Shown: in pieces, positions 12,401 through 23,076 of the stretch | How the letters are laid out: every line of letters starts with the position of its first letter | Position numbering within the stretch: the stretch's first letter is position 1 | Assembly (NCBI RefSeq): GCF_014839805.1 | Contig: NC_051136.1 | Span: 1,860,001-1,924,000 of the forward strand | Reading direction: 5' to 3' | Source of the DNA: Manduca sexta | Lineage: Eukaryota > Arthropoda > Insecta > Lepidoptera > Sphingidae | Length of the DNA: 64,000 nucleotides | Position numbers and translations under genes: made by a program | The notes under the pieces: model-generated | What the model saw: the letters and a program-made list of their open reading frames with translations, nothing else | Databases searched by the model: none | What the model was told of the DNA's origin: nothing

Positions 12401-13218
12401 GCCACTTACAAAAGCTAATTATAAATATTGTATATAACTTAAAACAGTACCAGACTCAAAGAATTTGTCTATAGAATGCTCGACCGAGTTATCTTCACTC
12501 GTAATCTGTCATCATAAACTCGTGTCATCTTGGTTATTACGAGGAAGACATCAGATAACAGCTGAAACATCATTTATACCCCCGTAACCCTCACTTGAAC
12601 CTGTTTTTTCATCACCATCCTTATCTCACATCATTACCATCGCGGCCTTTCTCAGGGCGAATAATCCTCATTCCCATCCGTCTCGTAATCCTGATCCAAG
12701 GGTAAAAGTAATCGGGATGAAGTTAAAAACGGCAACAATTTCTCGTTTTACGTAATCGTATGAGCTTGAAGAATTTCCGTCATTGTTTTTGCTGACGGTA
12801 ATGATGGTATTATATTTAAGCCTGGCGACATACTTAAACGTTGGAGGACAGTCGAGAAAAATATACTTACGTTCTGGTTGTGGGGCTTTTAAAATGTAGT
12901 ATAATAAAACATTATATTATATTATGTCAATATTTTTTTTTTGGAATACAAATAATTGTACAGACAATAAACAAATTTTCACAAAAGTAAATTACTGTAC
13001 AACGTTTTCACGGAGCACTTAAAATATTCAATATAATACGTGTAGGTACAGTGAGATTACAATGCAATATGCCTATTTAACATTTAGTCCTAGACATATA
13101 GTGGAACATATATGTATACACAGTCATAATATAATATAGTCGTTCTGAAACTTTAATGACTAATTCGCTTACAGTATTGTTTTTTACATACAAAGCATCA
13201 CGGGATTATTACGTTTCA
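9423..13218. other. AT-rich non-coding stretch
   Basis: No gene or repeat family was recognised over about 3.8 kb. A short GC-rich patch at 10131-10180 contains three ACGCAGCG units spaced exactly 11 bases apart (10137, 10148, 10159). The 79-codon + frame that crosses it has no splice or start support. A pyrimidine tract ending TCTCAG at 12656 looks like an acceptor but no sustained coding frame follows. Confidence 0.4.
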
Positions 13219-13443
13219 GGGTAAAGAGGTTCATTCCCTTTTCAGAGAATGTTAACACACCTACATTTCACCAGCTATGTTAGGTCCCAAGTAATTGAGA
13301 CGGTCTATTGCCACTTACAAATTTCCACCCTTCAGCCTGATACTAAGTATAAAAAACCAATATCACTTTGCCTCACCCAGGATTTGATCCCGAGACAGCA
13401 CGAGAGACATCCCGCCCACGCAATAGAACTACACCACTGAAGC
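13219..13443 (-). repeat. tRNA-derived SINE, type 1 (diverged)
   Basis: The same order of motifs as the 9.2-kb copy. The minus strand starts with a tRNA-like head (complement of 'agaactacaccactgaag' and a B-box complement 'aggatttgatcccgag'), followed by 'caatatcactttgcc', then the body. It is heavily mutated. Confidence 0.55.
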
Positions 13444-14651
13444 TCACTTAAAAAAAAATTGTTTCCTTCACCAATTATAAACATAGTACCTACTGACTTA
13501 ACAAAGTTCTTCGAAGCCTCTTCGAGTGCCTTAACAGGTCATCTATGGCAATATCGCGAAAATACACGATTAAAATATCACAAGGCGATCCAAAGGGACA
13601 ATAGAAATTCTTACAGTACATTGAGCGTGAAAATTCAACCAAAACCGGGAGAAACGTACGTAACGACTTGGAGTCGTTTACGATCGCGACCTTGGCGCGC
13701 GTCTGAGTTCACAGTTGGCGTATGTCCGAGTTGACAGCGATACGATACTCAGCTCTAAGTCTTAGAGTTAAGGAATAGTTTGATTTATCGACTATTAGAA
13801 TCGGTTTAATACAAAAGCGGTATTTTTATACCGTAAGTATGGTTGAAATGTAACGTTTATGCGGTCCCACATCAAGTACGAAATTTAAAAAACACTCGAC
13901 TATTGTTCGATGTGAAGATTTTCTGTCTGTGCAAAACTCGACGAACCATGGGTGTCTAGTAACCCTTTGACTACCGTTCGGGTAAAACTAATGTGATAAA
14001 AACATTATGTTTCAGAAAAATTTTGCCTCATTCTAAAAAAACTTGTGAAAAAAATAAGTATAAATTGTATTCGTTATCTCCGAATTAGATTTAAATCGAA
14101 GAACGTATCTTTAATCAAAATCCAGCTATCGTCAACATTTTTCTAAAAAGTAAAAATCTCTAAACGTAGGTACAAACTAATCTAAATACGGTTGCGAATA
14201 TAATATTATCGGCTTAAGAACAAATCCGCGTGTAATTTGTGCCGATGTGCCAACTGCTTCAAAGCTAAGACGTCCTTATTTTGGTCCGCGGCACAAAGGC
14301 AGCCGGTATCACTCAGCCGACTCGACGGACCCGAAAAAGTACGAGCCCTTTGAAACCAATCCTTTAATACTAATTGAATCATAATTTGGAACGCTGAAAG
14401 TTTCTTTTTATGTAAATCTTTTGCCCTCTGAAGACTCGAGGATCTAAGAAATGTGACCGTTATAATCTGGGGGTTTGTTATGTCCACGGGCCGTCTACCG
14501 TAATCTGGATTAAGTTTTGCCCCGTTTCTGTTTGTGTAAGCGTAATGATCGTTTCAAGGGCTATTGGTATTGTTTCTTTTATGACTTTATTGTGGAGTAT
14601 TGTTTTTATGGGAAAAATGTTGGTGACCTGCGATAGGAGATGGGAAACATA
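13444..14651. other. non-coding stretch
   Basis: Frames of about 90 codons occur on both strands (13459-13734 +, 14206-14487 -), but neither shows recognisable protein content, coding-like codon use or splice sites. No repeat was identified. Confidence 0.35.
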
Positions 14652-14858
14652 GTTTTTTTTCTTTATTGCTTTTAATGACGAGACGAGCTTGCCGTTCGCC
14701 GGATGATAAGCCATACCACCGCTCATAAACAGTAGAAACACCATCCAATACCTTGAATAACAAAGTATTGTAAGGTATTCTACTTTCTGGGGGCAGAAAA
14801 AGATATTACGGCTTTACCTACCCAGGTGGACTCTCACATAAGACACCTACCATCAGTA
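14652..14858 (-). repeat. BMC1-like LINE 3' tail, internally deleted
   Basis: On the minus strand this reads from the 5' phrase near 14858 (complement of 'cctaccatcagtaa') to a T-rich run at 14652-14665 that represents a poly(A) tail. It shares the phrases 'cgagacgagcttgccgttcg' and 'ctcataaacagtagaaac' with full copies at 28.3 and 56.0 kb but lacks about 90 bases from the middle. The link to silkworm BMC1 is from memory. Confidence 0.6.
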
Positions 14859-15354
14859 AATTATTGATGTGAATATGAAATTGAAGATATATTTTGTAAA
14901 TGTAACAGTACTATTAAAGGAAAACTAAATATTTCTTAAGAACAATACGAATATATTCCCCTGTTACATGCTAGTAAAATAATTGTTACCTAATCTGTTC
15001 AGGAGCTCTGATCCCAACGTTACTTCTTTATAAGTGTAGATTAAAAGCATTCAACCTTTTTCTACGAACGATGACTAACAATTTTATCAAGTACACGCAC
15101 TTAGCATTCCATTAACATGTATTACAAACAAAATGTTTATATTCAGATACGGCCTGTTAGTGCTTTGTATAGAAGAGCTTTGGTTAAAGCGTCGTGGCTT
15201 AATGGACTCGAAATTAACATATCAATGTACATATGGGACGATTTACACAATTTTCTTTACGTCTATGTAGAATTTAATTACGTACTAGAAAATGGGGTAG
15301 ATAGAGAAGGTAAAAAGAATTGGAACTTTGAGATTATAATAAAAATGTTCATGA
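14859..15354. other. non-coding stretch
   Basis: No repeat or exon was recognised. The 99-codon frame at 15117-15416 runs into the MITE and has no coding support. Confidence 0.35.
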
Positions 15355-15362
15355 ATAAGCAT

Positions 15363-15512
15363 CAGTGGCGAAAGGTGAAGTTTACCGAAAGGGAACTAAC
15401 TTATAGGTACTTATAAGCATAAATGCGGTCTGGATATTGTTCTAATGATATTTAAATATAAATTATGAAAGGGAAGTCGACAAAATTGGGTTATACAGAC
15501 CTTTCGCCACTG
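15363..15512. mobile_element. hAT-type MITE, copy 1
   Basis: The element begins CAGTGGCGAAAGGT and ends ACCTTTCGCCACTG, a perfect 14-base terminal inverted repeat that extends two more bases into the flanks. It is flanked by 8-bp direct repeats ATAAGCAT (15355-15362) and ATAAACAT (15513-15520), matching 7 of 8. An 8-bp target duplication and a CAGTG terminus are typical of hAT transposons. At 150 bp it has no transposase and would need one in trans. A related copy with its own 8-bp duplication lies at 41202-41363. Confidence 0.8.
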
Positions 15513-15520
15513 ATAAACAT

Positions 15521-16606
15521 GTACAGAATACTTGTTTTACGTAGAGTTAATCTAATTGTCTATAAAAAAATGCTTTATGTGTTATAACTGCATTTTGTGC
15601 CAATAATAAAACTCTTTTCTTTCATCTGTCTTTCTTTATTGGGTAGATAATTTATCATCGAAGTGAGCTAGCAGCTTCGCGGTCATACTCCCCCTATGTT
15701 ATTTAAGAAATAATATACGAAAACAACCTAACCCTTGAACCAAGAAACAATTTAGCCAGCACGCGGAGCAGAGACAATTTTCTAAATTTTTCCATCGCAA
15801 AGATTTACAGAGTCATCTGAACTGAAGAAAATCTCGCACAATCCCATTATCGATCCCCATTTTGGTTCAATTTGCGCGATGCGCCGGCGAGCACATCCAA
15901 TTTTGAAAGTTAAATGAAAATATCGGAGACTCCTTGCAGGTAGCCCTACGCTGCTCGCCTTGTTTTCGGCTCAAGTTTTCCGTGTGTTATAAAGGATGAC
16001 GATAAATATTTACCGTGATTTAATCTTGAACATTGTGTGGAAAATAAACACGTACGATCTCGATGGTTTTAAAATCAGTGGGGTTTTATTACAATGGTAA
16101 AGTATTGTAAAATTTGACGCGCAAAAGTAGAGTTAGCAACATATTTTCTAGTTGCTAAATCTACTAATCGTTTTGATTTGAGTGTATACAATATAATAAT
16201 ATTTGTCAGATATTATTTACAATCGTCCTACTGTTGACCACGGCTCTTTGAGAATAGTTACTAATTAGGCTTTTAACTGACAATGCCTGTAACTACATCA
16301 CGTCCGTCACAGCCCTACACGTCTATCCAAAGTCTAAAGTCGCCGGCCCGCATAGTGTTGTGCAATATCGACAATATTTCATCGATGCGTTTTATCGACA
16401 CAAAAGCTTGCTTTCGCTGCAGTTGCGACACATTTTACACGAACTTTTTAACAAAACGCTATTGTAACAAGGTTTTTGTTTCACTTATCAGTTGGAACGT
16501 TCGATGGCTTTTTATGGACGTTTTAAGCTTTTTATGTAAAGTTGTAACTAAGTTCAAAATGAAATAAATTTTCATAAAGTAGTCTATAATTCTTAATTCC
16601 CTTTCA
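15521..16606. other. non-coding stretch
   Basis: No gene or repeat was recognised. The 94-codon frame at 16283-16567 lacks splice sites and recognisable content. Confidence 0.35.
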
Positions 16607-16690
16607 GTTCTAGTGATGGTTAACTTGGATTGTGAAATGTGAGTTCGTGGGTTCGATTGCCAAGTCGGGAAAGGATTTTGTTTGTTTACT
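16607..16690 (+). repeat. tRNA-like SINE head fragment
   Basis: TAGTGATGGTTAAC (A-box position, 16611 on) and GGGTTCGATTGCC (B box, about 16649-16661) are spaced as in a tRNA gene, but the stems are degraded. The copy is probably a truncated SINE. A pyrimidine tract with TTTCAG just upstream and GTGAGT inside imitate a tiny exon. Confidence 0.5.
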
Positions 16691-16807
16691 GAAATTATTC
16701 TAAAAGCTGATATGGACAGTATCTCTGAGTGCTATAGACGACGTTTTGCGCGATAAACGAAACTTTACGCGCGACCGAGCCAGCGAGCGAGCAAATACTA
16801 AAAAAAC

Positions 16808-17055
16808 ATACGCACATCACGCATTATTCCCGAAGGAGTATGCAGAGGCGCAACTAAGGACCCACATTTTTGCCAAGTGTGTTCCGTCCTATATATTAGG
16901 GGGCGAGTCTATCACTTTATCGGGCACAATTTCCAGACCCCGGGCTGATTAACCAAAAAACTCAAATATCACTTTGTCCGACCGGGCTTCGAACCCAGGA
17001 GCTCAGAGCGCTGCCGTACCGCGCATGCAGTACAACTACGCCACCGAGACAGTCT
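16808..17055 (-). repeat. tRNA-derived SINE, type 1, near full length
   Basis: On the minus strand the head reads GGTGGCGTAGTTGTACTGC (A box) and GGGTTCGAAGCCC (B box, about 16996-16984), then the body with 'aaagtgatatttgag' and the terminal region near 16815. This is the best preserved head of the type-1 family in the window and confirms its tRNA origin. Confidence 0.75.
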
Positions 17056-17705
17056 AGCAAAACCTAGTTAGTAATATTTACCCAACTGAAAACTTTACAT
17101 GTAAATCATGTAACGAACGACTCAATTCGCTTCACGAATATCGGGTTGATTTGAAAAGGTCCAACAATAAATATCGCGTTGTCCCGAAATTTTTGCGTGA
17201 TTTTATTAAATGTTTCTGTATAAATCAAAAATAAAAACGATTTTTCGATGTTCATTTCGTAATAACAGCGTGTTCGTTTGGACGATGGAAATGCTTTTGG
17301 TTTTTGGTAGAAGACAGTTTTGTTCCCGACTTCGCTTGCTTATAAATCTACCGGACTAAGAGTCGCATTACAAACAGTCAGCCAAAGTAGCTGAACAAAT
17401 TCATAACTACAAATAGCTTTTACCTACACTTTTGTATTCCCACCAACCTTTTTTCGCCACAAAAATAAAAATACAAAAGATTTCATCTACTTCATACAAA
17501 AAAACATGTTTCAATTAAAGTAACGTGTATAGGAGATTTGAGATTTTAAATTTGTTTAGCAACTTATTCGCTGACTGTACATCTATGATGTTATATAAAC
17601 ACTCATGTCGCTTAGTACCAAGCTCGTTATTATGTAAAAATATTAACAACTTGTAAATACCCAACAACTTTGAACAAAATGTTAGCTGCGAGTACACAAC
17701 TAAAC
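17056..17705. other. non-coding stretch
   Basis: AT-rich sequence, no exon or repeat recognised. Confidence 0.35.
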
Positions 17706-17822
17706 ATGGATAGCGAAATCAAATTGTGTACAATGCTACCTCTGAAAATTGGTGAAAAGAAGTTGTTAACAAAAATACGCGGCAGGCGCCTGCGGCGGAG
17801 TGATAAGGGCGAGGGATCTGTC
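17706..17822 (+). CDS. small open frame, coding-like but unrecognised
   Basis: An ATG in a reasonable context (aaacATGGATAG) opens 38 codons to a TGA at 17820-17822. The peptide starts MDSEIKLCTMLPL and is followed by a strongly basic run KIRGRRLRRSDKGEG. The second half is GC-rich with G/C-ending codons. It may be a small protein, a first coding exon whose donor was not identified, or chance. The opposite strand is also open here, which weakens the case. Confidence 0.22.
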
Positions 17823-17922
17823 TGAACACCGCTGGGAGATGACGCGTCCAAGGGACAGGAGCCAGCGGGTTGAGGAACTAAAATTCAGTTAAAATTGTCT
17901 TGATTGGACTTCGAAAGTTTAT

Positions 17923-18078
17923 TGATCTTTAGTTGGTTTAAGTCATATAATGTCAAAAGATTTGCATAGATATATCTGGTAAAAAATTTGAAATTTAATT
18001 TATCTTTACTTAGTTTCGTTCATATAATATCCAAAGAATTTGCATAGATATATGTGGAAAAAAGTTTAGGAGCTGAAA
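17923..18078. repeat. diverged 78-bp tandem duplication
   Basis: Two units with period 78 share 'atctttagttggttt / atctttacttagttt', 'catataat' and 'tttgcatagatatat' (17961 and 18039). They have drifted apart, so the duplication is not recent. No function is evident. Confidence 0.65.
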
Positions 18079-20232
18079 TTCCGGTCTTGATATGTTTTTG
18101 TTCGATCTTATAAATATCGCAATGGACTTTTTGGTTTAAATGACTTATTCTATTCTTATTTCATCAGTTACAAGATAATATTATCATTTACCCAGGGGTT
18201 GCACAGAGTCCTGATAAAACAAGGATAAGGATCATATTCTCAAAAAAAATTATATATACATATACTTTAGTACATATTTTGATCATTTAAATTATTTATA
18301 CAAATCATTCAGATTTAGAAAATAATTATAATCAATAACAAACATTATTTAAAAATCGCCAAAATCTCATGCCATATACATCTCAAAGCTAAACCTGTGG
18401 GAAGAATAGCTGAAGATTTCCAAAGCGATGGTGTTTCAAAGAAATCGTGTATTGATGGGTTAATTAAGACCCAAATACGCGTTCCTAATTAAATTAATAT
18501 CGACCACTTTCATATTGTGCTCTTGAGCTATTGTCTCGAGATTATTATTTTTATCTCCTGTAATTAGTAAAGATTTAAGTTTTAGTGGATTAACTGTTAA
18601 TTTGTAGAGCTCTAGAGAGATAAATATTTTATTAATTAACCTACTTTTTTACATTAGGGATCCACTAAAGCATGGAACCTTTATGTAGAAAATAGTGAAG
18701 CATATCCTACGCAAAACAATAGAGACGAACACTCCATTCCATGGATTCCATTAAAACTCTTCAGTCGCTGTATTTCCCTTTTTTCTTTTTCATCAACAAA
18801 AGAGTACTCGTAGTCCCAAAAATTGAGTTAATCTTATAACTTTGTGTATAAAGTACAATGAGAGACGAAAGACAATAAAGAAATTAAATTACAACCTGGT
18901 TTCTTTGTAAAAAAAAATAAAAGAACTCTCTAGAAAGTTTTGAATGTTACAAGAGTATATTTTTAGCTTCTAAATTAGTTTCATAATTTTCTAAGTTGTT
19001 TCGCACGCATTTGCACACGCAAGTTTGTGTTTTACGAAAGAACATTTTGTTAAAAGTTTTTGTGTAGGAAAAGACGTTATATTTTGTCGTTAGGGTTGAT
19101 TTACTAAACATAACAGTGAAATTATCACGGAATTTCTATAGAAATTATATCATTATTATGTCAAATTTACTGAGTTGATCTTTCATCCGAAGTATTTCAT
19201 GTAACGAGTAGAAAAATGTATTAAAGTTCTTTCATTTTACTTTCACTAGAACATAATAAAAACAAATAAAATAGGCACGAACCTCTTCGCAATTTTACAC
19301 CACAACAAATAACCTCAAACTATGTTTCATAGCAAAAACCCGCCAATTTCCGAATACAATATCGCAGTATCTAAAATTAGAACTAACATAAATCCCCGTC
19401 GTGTTCAGGAAACGGGAGATAAAGATAAAAATTACATTTGAAATATGCTTTTAATGCAAAACGACAATGCATCCCTCAGCGGGCGGCTATGCGTGAGTGT
19501 TGCCACGTTTTTATAGCAGAAAATATTACAGTTTTGTAGAAAAAAAAAGTAGGGCATTATTTTTATGAATAATAAATATTGTATTTGATGTATCGCGTAA
19601 AGCTGTGTTTATTTAACATTTTTGGAGTAGGAACATACGCATTGCTTACTTTATAAAAAAAAATACAATAATATGTAGAATTGTATTTAAGTTTTTTTTT
19701 GTTTCTTTAACCGTAATAAGTGTATCCTAAATAACATGTTGATGTAAAAATATTTTTTTGTAAATTGTAAAGTTAATCCATTTAGATAAATACCGCCTTT
19801 AGCTCTTCATGTCTACTAAGTTGTATAATAGTTTGAAAATTTTAACTATTGAAATAACCGGAGATTATTTATATTAGAATTTATATTCAATATTCTATAA
19901 ATCACCAGTCTATAAGCTCCATCAAACCCTTTTCCTCACTCATGAAAACACAAAAAAAAGAAAAAAACTTTTTCAAATAAACCGGCAACACCCAGCATGC
20001 GTCGGGCACGCGTCGCGTGTCGCGGACAATGCGCCCCACGTCGCGACACTGTTGCACGTGACAGTACATTTGTCGCCGACACGTCTGCGCTTGATGTTAC
20101 AATGTTGACTTCTGATTCTGTATTTACAATTAGGGATTTTGGTGAATGAATTAGTGTATCGACTGTACATTAGATTTGTGATAGGTCTAGTCGTAGCATT
20201 CATAGTTTTGATTCGATTCCCTGATTTACGTT
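18079..20232. other. AT-rich non-coding stretch
   Basis: About 2.1 kb with no recognised gene, repeat or splice-linked frame. A GC-rich spot at 19980-20075 lies inside a 76-codon minus frame without recognisable content. Confidence 0.4.
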
Positions 20233-20371
20233 ACCATCACGCCTTCTAAGGGGTAGGCAGAAATGTTATCACACCCACACTTCGCTATATTAAGTCCCAC
20301 GTAAAATTAGGCGAGGCAATTTCTTACCCAATATCAAACTCCAAGCTGATACTGATTCGAGATTGAATGCC
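20233..20371 (-). repeat. tRNA-derived SINE, type 1, partial
   Basis: Contains the body phrases 'atcacgccttctaaggggtaggcag' and 'tatattaagtcccacg' in the order seen in other type-1 copies. The tRNA-like head has largely decayed. Confidence 0.5.
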
Positions 20372-20587
20372 TAAAATATATTTTTGGATACGATGAATAT
20401 ACATTATACTGGATTAAAATGGCTATGAGCACAAGGCCGGTTGATATCGCGTCGGAAATGAGTGCGAATTATAGACGCATTAGATTATATAGTTTTAAAG
20501 GATATATGATAGGAACCAGTAACCATATCACCAATGGAAACAGGGTTAATGTTTCGCGATAATACAAAATGGACTTCTAAATCTTCA

Positions 20588-20692
20588 TTCATCATCATCA
20601 TCACCATCACAGGATGTCCACTGCTGAACATGGGCCTCCCCCAAAGATTTCCAGATCGACTTATTGTTAGCGGCCCGCATCCAGCGAACTCC
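20588..20692 (-). repeat. RTE-type LINE 3' tail with CAT/ATG microsatellite
   Basis: 'catcatcatcatcaccatcac' is followed by 'tgtccactgctgaacatggg' and 'cctcccccaaagatttccag'. On the minus strand this is the last hundred bases of a LINE ending in an ATG-type repeat, a form common to RTE elements in Lepidoptera. Similar tails occur at 34.9 kb (+) and 54.3 kb (-). The family assignment is from memory. Confidence 0.6.
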
Positions 20693-20984
20693 TAAATCTT
20701 CTTTACATAAACTATATTTTCTCTCAAAAAGCTCGAACAAAAATCGACCTTACTATCAAACTCTTTCAGTCTAAAGTTCTATAGACAATAGGCCGACTAT
20801 CCAAATGAACCATTTATTAGTCTCTATTGGCTTTTTAGTATGAAATCGTAATATAACCCACAGGAGATCTGACCTAGCATTAATGAGTGTTATTTGGCAA
20901 CCACGTACGATGCTCTCAGAGGCGCTATTAATGCACGAATTCGAAACAAAACGCTACTCAATTGGTTTTAACTATACTTTATAT

Positions 20985-21115
20985 TATGTATGCCTAAGAA
21001 ACTTTGTCTGTCTGTCTGTTACGTTTTCGTGGTACTATAAATGAAAATATTTTGTTGAAATTGAAGAAAGTTTAAAATTCTGGATAGGACATAGGCTATT
21101 TGTATTCCACGTGGG
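20985..21115 (+). repeat. dispersed repeat with GTCT microsatellite
   Basis: 'gtctgtctgtctgttacg' is followed by a body ending 'ggataggacataggctattt'. I recognise the combination as a widespread lepidopteran repeat, but its class is unknown to me. Confidence 0.4.
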
Positions 21116-21144
21116 ATCGCTATGTAGGGCCCATAAAAAATTTC

Positions 21145-21330
21145 ATGGGTCGTGTAGTAATATTGTCTTTTTCTGCCCAATATCAGTTCGGAATCTCAAA
21201 TCGGTGAAAGATTCGCCCCTTATCATACCATGGGACGGAACACATAGCGAAAAGTTTGTGCCCTACTTGCACCTCTGCCTTCCCCTTTGGAGATAGAGGC
21301 GTGATTTGTCTGTTTGTGTTTACATGCGCA
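21145..21330 (+). repeat. tRNA-derived SINE, type 1, 5'-truncated
   Basis: A forward copy of the type-1 body and tail: 'accatgggacggaacacata', 'gcgaaaagtttgtgcc', 'acctctgccttcccctttgg', then 'gcgtgatttgtc'. The tRNA head is missing. Confidence 0.6.
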
Positions 21331-21871
21331 GTGCAGTATAAAAGAACCTGCTCATGTTTTTTATTATTCCATGCTTTAAAAATAAAAGTTGGAAAGCAAA
21401 TTCTTTGAACGTATGTAACAGAAAAAACTTAAAGCCGTCGCTTTTTTAAGTACTCTTGATCAAACCAGCCTTGCCACAAAGCCGTACTAAGTTGATGAAA
21501 GGCGGTGCAAATACAACAAAATCCATCCAATTTTGAATCCAAATGGCAAATATATCTGAATAATATCTCCAAAGTAGCTTACAGCCCTCACCACGACACC
21601 AAGCGCTTCGTTATATCGCAAATCAAACTTCACACATGGTACCAAAAATCTGGATCATCCCAAATTAGAAACGGGGTACAGGGACCTCTCATATAATGGA
21701 TTTCCTTTGCTAAGGGTGAAAACCAATTTTGTCGCTAAAACATCGACATTAGTTCTCAGTAATCTGCCGAAGTATCTTAGTTTGTTATTGCGAAGTATAC
21801 GAGAACATCCTTCGTGATTTTTGAATAAAAATTGATATGTTTTATTGTCTGCTTCGACGTAGTTGTAATTG
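21331..21871. other. non-coding stretch
   Basis: No repeat family or exon recognised. Confidence 0.35.
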
Positions 21872-22178
21872 TACATGGTACCGGACTACCGCGCTGATTC
21901 CCTGGGTTCGATTCTCGGGTCGGTCCAAAAATTATTGTGACTAGGTTTTTCCATCTTAAACATGACTCAGTCGCAACCCTGAGTCAGAAAGTTGGCGATG
22001 AGATATCTCCGAACCTCGTCAAGCACATAAAGCCAATGATCCTGCGCCTGATCTCTCTCTTGTGCACTACAATATACGTACCTAGCTGTACTCCGTTAAT
22101 GTGTATAATAGTATCTCCTGCATACCTAGCTGATCTTTAAGATCGGCCGCCGCACCGCGCCGTGGCCTAAATTCAGCT
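21872..22178 (+). repeat. tRNA-derived SINE, type 3, nearly complete
   Basis: The head reads GGTACCGGACTACCGCGCTG and then GGGTTCGATTCTCGGG (B box about 21904-21914). The body runs through 'gatgagatatctccgaacc', 'cacataaagccaatgatcc', 'tgcgcctgatctctctc' and 'tgtgcactacaatat' to 'cctagctgatc' and 'gccgtggcctaaat'. The same body is present in reverse at 37.1 and 53.8 kb. This copy therefore links that headless repeat to a tRNA promoter. Confidence 0.65.
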
Positions 22179-22962
22179 AGTAAGGAATCATGTCTTATTT
22201 ATTTCTTTCATTAATGATTAAGTAATATAGAAAGTCCTAAATTTCCAGATTAGGCAATTGTGTGAGTTTTTCATACGATTTGTCAGCTTATAGTTACTCA
22301 AAAAACCGATGACTGGTAGCCGGTGATAATACTAATAAATCTATTATGTACCATGCTTAGAAGTACGGTGTGCCAACCGCATATTAGACTGAGATAAGTG
22401 AGATATAAGTGTAAGAATGTGGCAGAATACTATATCGTCTAATGCTAATAAAAGAGTTCAAATCGAATGTCAAATTTTAAACAAAATACCATGTCACTGT
22501 CACTCGTTAGGATTTTTTACGGCATAAATAAATTGAATTGAATTCACTACCATATTTTAAACCAGTAATAATGGAAAAATAAATATTTTAAAATGATCGG
22601 TCGATTATTTAATGAAGATATTTATTTCCCAGAGATATTTTTCAATTTATAATTTCAGGAATTGTTTGACCTACAATACTTTAAAAATGTAATATCGCGC
22701 ACTGATAACAGGCAAAATCCACGTTAAATAATTCAAGTCGGTAAACACAACATTCAATTATTACGTTTTTTAATTAGTTTGAAATCCGACCGAGCTCCAT
22801 TATATTTCCGAGATATTAATTAATATTTTATATTATGTTTTAAACCACTGCATTATACATATACCGTGTTCAAGTAATAACTAGCTACATTGTGCTTCAA
22901 AGTAACACTTGATAGCAGAATTAGACAAAGCGATACGACCGCTTAAAGTTTGTTGTATATAT
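22179..22962. other. AT-rich non-coding stretch
   Basis: The only hint of structure is 'aaataaattgaattgaattc' near 22527, which resembles the short-unit end of a LINE tail. Nothing else was recognised. Confidence 0.35.
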
Positions 22963-23076
22963 GAGCAAAGTGACTCCACTGCCCCTGGTGGTAGATGAAG
23001 TATAGTCTAGATATAATGTTAACTAATGAAAGATGATAACCTCTCGCCAGTCGTCATAATTATAGCGGCCTGCTTA
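22963..23076 (-). repeat. LINE-like 3' tail, family C, diverged
   Basis: Shares 'gatgataacctctcgccagtc' and 'cggcctgctta' with the better copies at 44.2, 47.8 and 58.0 kb, in the same order. It is shortened and mutated. Confidence 0.5.

Noticed and set aside
16607..16651. Apparent 31-base micro-exon between TTTCAG and GTGAGT
   Set aside because: The segment is a tRNA-like SINE head; the splice-like strings belong to the A-box region.
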